A DNA stretch of 64,000 nucleotides from Hallerella sp964501065 (lineage in GTDB: Bacteria > Fibrobacterota > Fibrobacteria > Fibrobacterales > Fibrobacteraceae), in contig CAZCRF010000005.1 of NCBI GenBank assembly GCA_964501065.1, forward strand, positions 1 to 64,000, given 5' to 3'. This document shows positions 25,341 through 32,305 of this stretch, one piece after another. The notes beneath the pieces were generated by a model. It ran no database searches and was not told where the DNA came from. It saw nothing but the letters and a program-made list of their open reading frames with translations. The translations under genes and the position numbers were made by a program. The number at the start of each line of letters is the position of its first letter. The first letter of the stretch is position 1.

Positions 25341-26809
25341 TCGGCATCCTCTCCTTTCAACAAAAGCCCGACGGTCGCTTTCTTGTGCAGGAACGTTTTT
25401 TGTGCGGCGCGCTGTACGGCGTCTGCGGAGACTTTTTCGAGTTCGGACGGCCATTCGAGCAAAATCCGATAATCGCCGAACATTTCATACCAAGCGAGCT
25501 GCGTCGCGACGTTTTCCATGTCTTGGAAGCTTTCTACCAGCGACATCACGGAGCGGTTCTTGACTTTTTGAAGTTCCTTCGCCGAGACGGGTTCCCTTTT
25601 CAATTTTTCAAGTTCTCCCCAGACGGCCGCTTCCACGCTGTCCGGGTCCGCTTCCGGTTGCATCACGACGCTCACGGAGAATTCGGAGACGTATTTGTTC
25701 ACGCTGTTTGCCGCGCGGACGGACACCGCCCAGTTCTTTTCTTCGACGAGCTTCTTGTAAAGCCTGCCCGAACGCCCGTTGAGGACGCCTTCGACGATGT
25801 CTAGCGCATACAGGGAGCTGTCCCCGACTGCCGGGGTCTTGAACACGATGTCCATGCGGTTCGGCGCATCCGGGCGGAGAATCTTCAGGCGCTTTTCCCC
25901 TGCCTGTTCCGGGTCGCGGACCGTGATGGGCGAAAACGTTTCTCCGGGAGGGATTTTTGCAAAGTACTTTTTGATGAGGCGCATCGTTTCGGCTGTGTCC
26001 AAGTCTCCCGCCAACACGAGAATGGCGTTGCGCGGCTTGTAGTATTTCCGGTAATGCTCGGCGGCCTGCTCCCTGGTCAAGTTCATGATGTCCGATGGCC
26101 AACCGATGGTCGGGATGCGGTAGGGGAACGCTTCGTAAATCATCCCGTTCAGAGTTTCGAAATACCTTCCCGTCGGTCTGTCGTCGTACCGCATGCGGCG
26201 TTCTTCCCGGACGACGTCCCGTTCCGAGTAGAATTCCCGGAGAATGGCGTTTTGCATCCTGTCCGCTTCCAGGTAGAGGAACAGTTCCACGCGGTTCTTG
26301 GGGAGGGTCACGATGTAGGCGGTCATCAAGTCCGTCGTGAAGGCGTTCAGTCCCGTCCCACCGGCCTGCTGGTAAGCTCCCCAAAGCTCCTCCTTCACCA
26401 TGTACTTCCGCTGCACTTCCACCAGGGAATCGTATTCCCCGCGGAACTTTTTGGCCGAAGCGGAATCCCCGGAGACCGCCGCCGCTCTCGAAAGAGCCAT
26501 CACGGAATCTTCCTTCGCCATCAGCACGGAATCCTTGCCGAAGTCCGTCACCCCGACCGTTTTCGTCCCCTTGAAAAGTTCATGCTCCAGGATGTGCGCA
26601 AGACCGGAGCTTCCCGGGATTTCGTTCACGGAGCCGGTCACGTAAAACAGGCGGCAGCTCACCGTGGGGGCTTGTCCGTTCGGGTAAAGCAGCACGGTCA
26701 GCCCGTTGTCGAGGACTTCCTTGTGGATGGGGAATTCCCAGGCGAAGGATGCCGTCGAGGAGAGGAGCAAGCCGGCCAAGAGGGCGCGGATTTTTCGCAG
26801 TCGATTCAA
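25337..26809 (-). CDS. Active-type M16 zinc metallopeptidase, exported
   Basis: A 490-residue protein with a signal peptide ending near SFA-WEF. The zinc motif HxxEH is intact in GLAHILEHELFKGT (about residue 71), and a downstream block (ERDVVREERRMRYDDRP) supplies the further conserved acidic residues. An insertion of about 50 residues between the HxxEH and the usual GGTGLNAFTT block is unusually long. It probably degrades peptides in the periplasm together with the inactive partner encoded next. It lies 7 bases after the thioredoxin-like gene. Confidence 0.9.
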   Translation of the reverse strand: MNRLRKIRALLAGLLLSSTASFAWEFPIHKEVLDNGLTVLLYPNGQAPTVSCRLFYVTGSVNEIPGSSGLAHILEHELFKGTKTVGVTDFGKDSVLMAKEDSVMALSRAAAVSGDSASAKKFRGEYDSLVEVQRKYMVKEELWGAYQQAGGTGLNAFTTDLMTAYIVTLPKNRVELFLYLEADRMQNAILREFYSERDVVREERRMRYDDRPTGRYFETLNGMIYEAFPYRIPTIGWPSDIMNLTREQAAEHYRKYYKPRNAILVLAGDLDTAETMRLIKKYFAKIPPGETFSPITVRDPEQAGEKRLKILRPDAPNRMDIVFKTPAVGDSSLYALDIVEGVLNGRSGRLYKKLVEEKNWAVSVRAANSVNKYVSEFSVSVVMQPEADPDSVEAAVWGELEKLKREPVSAKELQKVKNRSVMSLVESFQDMENVATQLAWYEMFGDYRILLEWPSELEKVSADAVQRAAQKTFLHKKATVGLLLKGEDAE

Positions 26810-26816
26810 GATTCCC

Positions 26817-27641
26817 TCAAATGAAAAGAGTCGTGTTCAATTTTCCCCGGAATTCCCAGGTCAGCGGGTCTTTCGGGCCGATGACGCCGAATAGGGCGAC
26901 CATCGCTTTCTTTGCCGCGCCGTCCCGGAATCCCGGATTTGAAAGGGTCAAGCGGTAAAGGAGCTCCAATGCGGATCGGTAATCCTTCCCGGCCGCCATG
27001 CGGCAGGCTTCGCGGAAATCCGCCGCGTCGCCTTCGACCGGGTCCTTTTTCGCCGCTTCGACGAGAAGTTCCATCAAATCCAAAAGGTTCTTGGCCGAGG
27101 CGTATTCCGCGCTGTTTTGCGAAATCCCCGAGAGGATTCCCTTCGCCGATTCGCCGTCCCCGAGTCCGAGGCGGCATTTGGCTTCGAGTATTTTAAGATG
27201 GTCGTCCGCCGGATTCTTGGCCTGTTCCCGTTCGACGGCTTCGAGCGCCTCCTTGAAGTTTCCGCTTTCGACGGCGCTTTCCATGGCGCGCCTTGAACGT
27301 TCCTCGTCCGAAATGAAGTAGGATTCCAGCCGTTTCTTCAGCGCGTCTTTCGAAGCCGCCCCTTGGAAAGCATCGATGACTTCCCCCTTGGAAAGCACCA
27401 CGGCGAACGGGAGCGTATGGATTCGGAACATTTGCCCGAACGCCATGTTCTCGGGATCGTCGAGGCTGGCCGTGCCGAGGGTGAAGTCCAATTCGGAGGA
27501 AAGGGCGTCCAAATCGGCGTTGAAGCTTTCGCATTCCGGCATTTGGGAAGAGGCGAATGTCAGGACGACGGGACGCGTCTCCGCTTCCCGCATCAGTTCG
27601 GATTGAAAATTCTCTGTTGTAATGGGGATGACTTTTGCCAT
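26817..27641 (-). CDS. Thioredoxin-fold protein with TPR tail (YbbN/CnoX-like), no CxxC
   Basis: A 274-residue protein: thioredoxin fold (about 1-105; TRPVVLTFASS, IHTLPFAVVLSKGEVIDAFQGA with the cis-proline TLP) followed by a helical TPR-like region (about 115-260). The redox motif is degenerate: SSQMPEC keeps only the second cysteine, as in CnoX proteins, which act as holdases and protect substrates from overoxidation. There is no signal peptide. A -10-like TAAATT lies 7 bases upstream of the ATG. First gene of the 12-gene minus-strand cluster. Confidence 0.78.
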   Translation of the reverse strand: MAKVIPITTENFQSELMREAETRPVVLTFASSQMPECESFNADLDALSSELDFTLGTASLDDPENMAFGQMFRIHTLPFAVVLSKGEVIDAFQGAASKDALKKRLESYFISDEERSRRAMESAVESGNFKEALEAVEREQAKNPADDHLKILEAKCRLGLGDGESAKGILSGISQNSAEYASAKNLLDLMELLVEAAKKDPVEGDAADFREACRMAAGKDYRSALELLYRLTLSNPGFRDGAAKKAMVALFGVIGPKDPLTWEFRGKLNTTLFI

Positions 27642-27648
27642 GTTCCAA

Positions 27649-27654
27649 AATTTA
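27649..27654 (-). promoter_or_regulatory. -10-like TAAATT, 7 bases before the thioredoxin-like gene
   Basis: On the minus strand TAAATT ends 7 bases before the ATG at 27641, without a Shine-Dalgarno. It would drive the whole 12-gene cluster as a leaderless transcript. Confidence 0.35.
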
Positions 27655-27655
27655 C

Positions 27656-27661
27656 TATTTT
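27656..27661 (+). promoter_or_regulatory. -10-like TATTTT, 8 bases before the zinc-ribbon gene
   Basis: TATTTT ends 8 bases before the ATG at 27670. Only 28 bases separate the two divergent start codons, so the two promoters face each other back to back. Confidence 0.35.
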
Positions 27662-27669
27662 CAAAAACG

Positions 27670-28191
27670 ATGAATTCCATTTGCCCGTTCTGTCAATCCG
27701 AAACGCGGAGAATCGACCTTCCCCGTCTGGATCTCCGCATTTGCCCACATTGCCTCGCGACGTTTTTTCCGAGCGACAAGACGATGGCCTTCCGTCGGGA
27801 GGTCGTGGAAGAGACGCGTTCCCGTTGGCTTTCCGCGCTTGAGCGTCGCCGGGAAGATTGGGTGGAACCGGGTGAAGATGTCCGCTGCATCGACCATGGG
27901 CAGAAACTCGTCGACGGCAAGCTCCCGGATTACGGCTTGCCCGGCAAAGTGGCCACTTGCTGTGAAATGTTCCAACTTCCGGCTTCCACCATGCACGTCC
28001 TTTTGCAGCGGATGGGTGGCGCGCCCGTTGAACCGAAATCCTCGAAAAAGCACCACTTCGCCATCATTGTCCTTTTCAGCAAGATTGTCGACAAGCTCTT
28101 GGGCACGGGCGATTCCGGCGACGACGGCCTTGACTCCCTCCAATATCACTTGAAGTTCAAAGACGTCCTCGAAAAGCCCTCGGAGACTTGA
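27670..28191 (+). CDS. Zinc-ribbon protein of unknown function
   Basis: A 173-residue protein. The N-terminus has two CxxC pairs (CPFC at residue 5 and CPHC at residue 25), the zf-TFIIB type of zinc ribbon. A middle segment has further cysteines and histidine (CIDHGQ, ATCCEMF), and the last 60 residues are charged with a short hydrophobic helix (HHFAIIVLFSKIVDKLL). No enzymatic motif. Its TGA overlaps the next ATG, so it heads a four-gene plus-strand cluster. Function unknown; a nucleic-acid or protein-binding role is plausible. Confidence 0.7.
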   Translation: MNSICPFCQSETRRIDLPRLDLRICPHCLATFFPSDKTMAFRREVVEETRSRWLSALERRREDWVEPGEDVRCIDHGQKLVDGKLPDYGLPGKVATCCEMFQLPASTMHVLLQRMGGAPVEPKSSKKHHFAIIVLFSKIVDKLLGTGDSGDDGLDSLQYHLKFKDVLEKPSET

Positions 28192-28910
28192 TGGTCAAGC
28201 GAGTCGCCATCCTGAGCATCGCGCTTGTCTGCATGTTCGTCGCTTACGTTTTCATTCCCAAACGGGAGTTTTCCATTTCCATATTCCCGTTGCGTTCGAA
28301 CGAAATCCTCTTTGCCTATGACGACAAGGCCGACGGCGGGACTTCCGCTTCCCGGATGGCGCTTTCCGACTCCCTGCTGGACTTTTATTGCACTCTCGAC
28401 AGGGACACGTCGAAGTCCGCGTGGTGCGGACTCATCTGGAATCTGTCCGCCGAGGACAATGAATTCGGACGCTATGAAAATTGGAGCCTTGTCGATTCCA
28501 TCGTGATGGACGTCTTTTCGGAGAGGGATGCGGAAATCATCGCGAAGGTCTGGACTTTCGATCCGGACGTGACGAACCGGGATTCCCTGCGGACTTTTCG
28601 GCAGATGTTGAAGGAGATTTCCTTGCGGAAGGGCGAAAACCACATCGCCATCCCGTTCGAGGATTTTTACGTCCCCGACTTCTGGTTTCGCGAAAATCAC
28701 GCGGACAAGGATTTGGTGCAACGCCACAAGGAGCATGTCGCTAGGTTTGAAATCACTCCTGGGTGGGAGTCCGTCCGCGGGGAGCGGCTGCATTTCCGCT
28801 TTACACGGATCGCGGCCAAGGGAATCGGGTCCATGGAAATGGCCGTCTTCCTTTCTTGCTGCGTCGTCATCCTGGTGGTCGCTTTGGGCTTCATCAAGAA
28901 AAAGACATGA
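28191..28910 (+). CDS. Membrane-anchored jelly-roll-like ectodomain protein (paralogue 1)
   Basis: A 239-residue protein with an N-terminal transmembrane helix (VAILSIALVCMFVAYVF), an extracytoplasmic domain of about 185 residues and a C-terminal transmembrane helix (MAVFLSCCVVILVVALGF) followed by KKKT. The ectodomain has phrases like WCGLIWNLS, SLVDSIVMDVFSERD and KVWTFDPDV that recall CBM11/CIA30-type jelly rolls; this is an inference from pattern only. The ATG shares a base with the upstream TGA. The next gene is a shorter-matching paralogue, starting by ATGA overlap. Confidence 0.65.
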   Translation: MVKRVAILSIALVCMFVAYVFIPKREFSISIFPLRSNEILFAYDDKADGGTSASRMALSDSLLDFYCTLDRDTSKSAWCGLIWNLSAEDNEFGRYENWSLVDSIVMDVFSERDAEIIAKVWTFDPDVTNRDSLRTFRQMLKEISLRKGENHIAIPFEDFYVPDFWFRENHADKDLVQRHKEHVARFEITPGWESVRGERLHFRFTRIAAKGIGSMEMAVFLSCCVVILVVALGFIKKKT

Positions 28911-29665
28911 AGAACGTTCCCGTCAAGCTTTGCCTCCTTTACATTTTTAGCCTCTCGATTCTCGCGGCGGTCTTCTTCGCCTTTTACCCCAAGAAAATTT
29001 CCATTTGGCCGCCGATTCGGGGAGACTTTGGACCGCAACTCTACTCGGATGCGCGCGAAGGCGGCTTTTCCCAAGTGGAATTTTTGGAAAGCGACAGTGC
29101 TGTGGCGTTCCGCGCCGTCTTGAATTCCGGAATTTACCACCCATATGCGGGAATCCGGTTTCCGCTGGTCTCCGGCCGGGAAAAGCTTTCCCTCCGCGGC
29201 GTGGACCTTTCTTTCGCGGATTCCGTCGCCATCACGTTCCGCGCGAGTTCGGATGTCGCCCTGGTCGTCCTCACGGCGGACCCGAATGTTTCGAAGCTCG
29301 GCGACCCTCTTTCCCTGCGCCCCCTCCGCATGGACATCCCCGCCACGCGGCATTACGCGGCGCACAGGCTCCCCCTTTCGAACGTCCGGACTGTCCCCGT
29401 CTGGTTCGACATCCAGGGAGTCGAGCCGGATTCCGCCTATTACATCGACCGGGCTGTCGCCGTCGCCATCGAATCCGGGAAGGGGACTCTTCTCGGTCTC
29501 CCGACGGAAGTGGAAATCTTGAAATGGGAATTTTTTGGCTCGAATCGAATCGTCAAGCGCGCTTGTCTATTTATATTGATTCTTGCCACCGGGCTATTTT
29601 TCTGGGGGTTGGTGCACTCTTATGGAAAACGGAACAAAGAACGACAACTCGGTCATTGCAAGTAG
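28907..29665 (+). CDS. Membrane-anchored jelly-roll-like ectodomain protein (paralogue 2)
   Basis: A 252-residue protein with the same plan as its upstream neighbour: N-terminal helix (LCLLYIFSLSILAAVFFAFY), ectodomain and C-terminal helix (ACLFILILATGLFFWGLV). Shared phrases include FxPK followed by SIxP, ADSVAITFRASSDVALVVLTADPNV versus the equivalent DSIVMDV...TFDPDV, and VPVWF versus VPDFWF. A tandem duplication with strong divergence is the likely origin. Its 3' end overlaps the AI-2E transporter start by 44 bases. Role unknown; possibly ligand sensing at the cell surface. Confidence 0.62.
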   Translation: MKNVPVKLCLLYIFSLSILAAVFFAFYPKKISIWPPIRGDFGPQLYSDAREGGFSQVEFLESDSAVAFRAVLNSGIYHPYAGIRFPLVSGREKLSLRGVDLSFADSVAITFRASSDVALVVLTADPNVSKLGDPLSLRPLRMDIPATRHYAAHRLPLSNVRTVPVWFDIQGVEPDSAYYIDRAVAVAIESGKGTLLGLPTEVEILKWEFFGSNRIVKRACLFILILATGLFFWGLVHSYGKRNKERQLGHCK

Positions 29666-30845
29666 CTTTACCGCCAACACGAAACTCCGACTCAAGTATT
29701 TCACGGGGATTCTCCTTTTGGGCTGCGGCGTCGGGCTGCTCTATTATTTGCGCGGGGTCCTCTTCCCGTTCGTCGGGGCGTTCCTCATCGCCTACATCGT
29801 CAACCCATTCGTCGACTTCTTGGAGCACCGCTTCCGTTTGCTGTTCCGGAAAGTCAAGTTCCGCAAAGTCCCCAAGAGCCTTGCGCGGGTGGCGGCGACG
29901 GCCGTCACCTTGATGCTGATGATTGCCGCCATCACGTTGGTCTGCCTCATTTTCATCCCTCAAATCAGCAATGAATTTTCCCGCTTCGGCACTCTCGTCG
30001 GCAAGTTCATGGCGGACAGCGAATGGATTCAGAACTTCCTGGCGCTGATTCCCTCGGATTGGCGATCGAGCCTGTTGGATTTCACGGAGAGTTCGAAGCT
30101 CCTGGAATCCCTCAAGGACATCAATTTTTGGCAGACGGTCCAGTCCATGCTCGGCAAGCTCCTGCCCGGTGCCGTGGGAGTCTTTTCGGGGACGATTTCC
30201 GTCATCGTGACTCTGGTGAGCGTCATTTTCATCGCCATGTACACGACGTTCCTGATGATGGACATGCCGAAGATTGCCGACCGAATCCGCAACTTGATTC
30301 CGCTGAAGACGGAAGACAAACCGGATCTTCTCCGCAAGACGAATCTTTTGATGAAGGCCTATTTCCGGAGCCAGAGCCTTGTCGCCCTGATTGTCGGCAT
30401 CCTCTATTCCTTTTTCTTCGGCGTCATCGGGTTTCCCATGGGAATCGTGTTCGGGCTGTTCATCGGTCTGCTGAACATGGTGCCCTACCTGCAGATTGCC
30501 AGCATGCCGATAGCCTTTTTCCTCGGAATCATCTACTCGTTCGACACCGGGCTTCCCTTTTGGCAAGTCCTCCTCATCGTCGCGGGCATTTATCTGGTCG
30601 TCCAAATCATCGAGGACATGCTCATCATCCCGCGGATTGTCGGGACGGAAATGAATTTGCCGCCCGTGCTGATTCTGCTCTCCATCTCCGTGTGGGGGAA
30701 GCTCCTCGGATTCATCGGGCTTGTCTGCGCAATTCCGTTCACGTGCATCGTCATCGCCGTTTTCCAAGAATACTTCGAACACAAGATTTTTCCGCATCGG
30801 CAAAAGACTCCTAAGGGGGGCGATGGTTTGGATGGTGGTGCGTAG
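29622..30845 (+). CDS. AI-2E/PerM-family membrane transporter
   Basis: A 407-residue protein with about eight transmembrane helices in the AI-2E (PerM/TqsA) layout: an N-terminal helix pair (LRGVLFPFVGAFLIAYIVNPFVDFLE is the family signature), a central soluble segment and a C-terminal block with GIVFGLFIGLLNMVPYLQI and IIEDMLIIPRIVG. Substrates in this family range from signalling molecules to ions. The ATG at 29622 lies inside the preceding gene. Last gene of the cluster. Confidence 0.87.
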   Translation: MENGTKNDNSVIASSFTANTKLRLKYFTGILLLGCGVGLLYYLRGVLFPFVGAFLIAYIVNPFVDFLEHRFRLLFRKVKFRKVPKSLARVAATAVTLMLMIAAITLVCLIFIPQISNEFSRFGTLVGKFMADSEWIQNFLALIPSDWRSSLLDFTESSKLLESLKDINFWQTVQSMLGKLLPGAVGVFSGTISVIVTLVSVIFIAMYTTFLMMDMPKIADRIRNLIPLKTEDKPDLLRKTNLLMKAYFRSQSLVALIVGILYSFFFGVIGFPMGIVFGLFIGLLNMVPYLQIASMPIAFFLGIIYSFDTGLPFWQVLLIVAGIYLVVQIIEDMLIIPRIVGTEMNLPPVLILLSISVWGKLLGFIGLVCAIPFTCIVIAVFQEYFEHKIFPHRQKTPKGGDGLDGGA

Positions 30846-30946
30846 TTTCATCGGAAATTTCCGCAAAATTCTTCACCGACGATTTCTGAAATCTGTGAGA
30901 ATCCCCACAAAATAAGGCCTCTAGGCGTTTTTTTATTGAGAATCCC

Positions 30947-30974
30947 TTGTTTTATGCGGAAAAAAAGGTATAAT
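30947..30974 (+). promoter_or_regulatory. Sigma-70-type promoter of the HU gene
   Basis: TTGTTT (30947-30952), 16-base spacer, consensus TATAAT (30969-30974). The surrounding sequence is AT-rich. This is the best-looking promoter in the window. Confidence 0.75.
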
Positions 30975-31011
30975 AAAAGCATTGAATTTCATTTCTTCAA
31001 GGAGAACATTC

Positions 31012-31308
31012 ATGAACAAGCAAGAACTTGTGGAATACGTACAAAAGGCCGCCGGCATTGAAACGAAAGTTGCAGCGACTGCAGCCGTGAACGCCGTCCT
31101 CGACGGCATCACCGAAGGCATCAAGAAGGGCGGCCCGGTGCAACTCATCGGATTCGGCACTTTCAGCGTCAAGGAACGCGCCGCTCGCCAGGGTCGCAAT
31201 CCGCTCACCGGCGAAAAGATTAAGATCAAGGCGACGAAGGTCGTCTCCTTCAAGGTCGGGTCCGAACTCAAGGCCACGGCCAAGAAGTCCAAGGTCGCCA
31301 AGAAGTGA
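31012..31308 (+). CDS. hup: HU-family DNA-binding protein
   Basis: A 98-residue histone-like protein. The core has GGPVQLIGFGTFSV followed by ARQGRNPLTGEKI, the beta-arm signature with its RNP tip proline. The C-terminus is lysine-rich (KKSKVAKK). It bends DNA and compacts the nucleoid. The ATG has AAGGAG and a near-consensus promoter, consistent with high expression, and is followed by a strong terminator. Confidence 0.95.
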   Translation: MNKQELVEYVQKAAGIETKVAATAAVNAVLDGITEGIKKGGPVQLIGFGTFSVKERAARQGRNPLTGEKIKIKATKVVSFKVGSELKATAKKSKVAKK

Positions 31309-31324
31309 TTTCTTGCGATTTTTG

Positions 31325-31360
31325 AAAAGATGGCCCGTTTCCGCGGGTCATCTTTTGTTT
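31325..31360 (+). terminator. Rho-independent terminator after HU
   Basis: AAAAGATGGCCCG, short loop, CGGGTCATCTTTT (one G-T pair), then GTTTT. Confidence 0.85.
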
Positions 31361-31468
31361 TGCCGTATTGGGACGATTCGAATCCGTGCGCGACAAATTT
31401 GAATCCGCTTTTTCACTTCCCGTCGGAGGATTCGTCTAAAATTCCGCCTTTTCAAGGCAAAAAAAATC

Positions 31469-31474
31469 TATAAT
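31469..31474 (+). promoter_or_regulatory. -10 TATAAT, 6 bases before a small lipoprotein gene
   Basis: Consensus TATAAT ending 6 bases before the ATG at 31481, no Shine-Dalgarno: a likely leaderless transcript. Confidence 0.5.
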
Positions 31475-31480
31475 AAGCCT

Positions 31481-31648
31481 ATGAAATCAAAATTCCCCAT
31501 CATCGGTCTTTTCGCCGCTTTGACTTTCGCCTTTTCTGTTTCGGCTTGCTCCTCCAGTTCTAGCGGGACGGATGCGCAGGATTCGACGGATGAATGCGTG
31601 GAGAATCCGAGTTCCCCGAATTGCCAGGTCGAAGAGGATTTGGGATGA
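31481..31648 (+). CDS. Tiny lipoprotein (55 residues)
   Basis: A 55-residue ORF with a strong lipoprotein signal: MKSKFPIIGLFAALTFAFSVSAC, where VSAC is the lipobox. The mature part is acidic and Ser/Asp-rich with two more cysteines (DECVENPSSPNC). It starts right after a consensus -10 box, and its TGA overlaps the ATG of the acetyltransferase. Those two facts support it as a real gene. Function unknown. Confidence 0.7.
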   Translation: MKSKFPIIGLFAALTFAFSVSACSSSSSGTDAQDSTDECVENPSSPNCQVEEDLG

Positions 31649-32223
31649 CTCCGGAGCGGGAATCCCGTCTTCGCGAGATTTACGGTTCCCATTTTGACGG
31701 GGCTTCCGCAGAAGTGCTCGAAGCCCGTCTCCGCTGCCAAAGACTGTTGAGACTGTTGAACGCCTCATCCCCGGAAGAAGTGGAACTCCGAAGGGAAATC
31801 TTTCAAAATTTATTCGGCGGGTGGAGCGCGACCGTCCACATCGAACCGCCCTTCTTTTGCGACTGCGGCTTCAACATCTTCCTTGGCGAAGGGACGTATT
31901 TGAACTTCAACTGCACCATTCTCGACACGGAGCGCGTGACCATCGGCAAGCGTTGCTGGATTGCGCCGAATGTGCAAATTTACGCGGCGACGCATCCCGT
32001 CGATGCGGTGGAGCGTCGGGAACGTTGCCTGGCGAAGCCGGTGACCGTCGGGGACGACGTGTGGCTCGGCGGTGGCGTCATCCTTTGCCCGGGCGTGACA
32101 ATCGGCGACAGGACTGTCATCGGGGCGGGGAGCGTCGTGACGCGGGACATCCCGTCGGATTCCGTCGCATTCGGAAACCCGTGCCGCGTCCATAGGACTT
32201 TGAATCGGGAAACGGCAAAATGA
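31645..32223 (+). CDS. Maltose/galactoside O-acetyltransferase family (left-handed beta-helix)
   Basis: A 192-residue acetyltransferase of the Maa/NodL/LacA type. An N-terminal helical cap (about 1-60) precedes hexapeptide repeats. The catalytic histidine is in YAATHPVD, with the preceding CTILDTERVTIGKRCWIAPNVQ. DDVWLGGGVILCPGVTIGDRTVIGAGSVVTRDIP is the classic acetyl-CoA binding part. It would transfer acetyl groups to a sugar; the acceptor cannot be predicted. The start overlaps the tiny lipoprotein stop (ATGA). Confidence 0.88.
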   Translation: MTPERESRLREIYGSHFDGASAEVLEARLRCQRLLRLLNASSPEEVELRREIFQNLFGGWSATVHIEPPFFCDCGFNIFLGEGTYLNFNCTILDTERVTIGKRCWIAPNVQIYAATHPVDAVERRERCLAKPVTVGDDVWLGGGVILCPGVTIGDRTVIGAGSVVTRDIPSDSVAFGNPCRVHRTLNRETAK

Positions 32224-32305
32224 ACCGAGTGCCGTTTTTCTATATTGAACCCAATCGGTTTTTGACCCTCAGACAGGGGGTGTGATTCCCCCAAAAGGAA
32301 CACTT

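Noticed and set aside
29571..30866. A 431-codon minus-strand frame opposite the AI-2E transporter
   Set aside because: Very hydrophilic, domain-free translation of the complement of membrane-helix codons.
31370..31400. GATTCGAATCC-like string after the HU terminator, resembling a tRNA T-loop
   Set aside because: No acceptor, D or anticodon stems can be folded around it.
32275..32291. GGGGG...CCCCC hairpin before the carboxyltransferase as a riboswitch
   Set aside because: Only a 5-bp stem with a 7-base loop; no known riboswitch core is visible around it.
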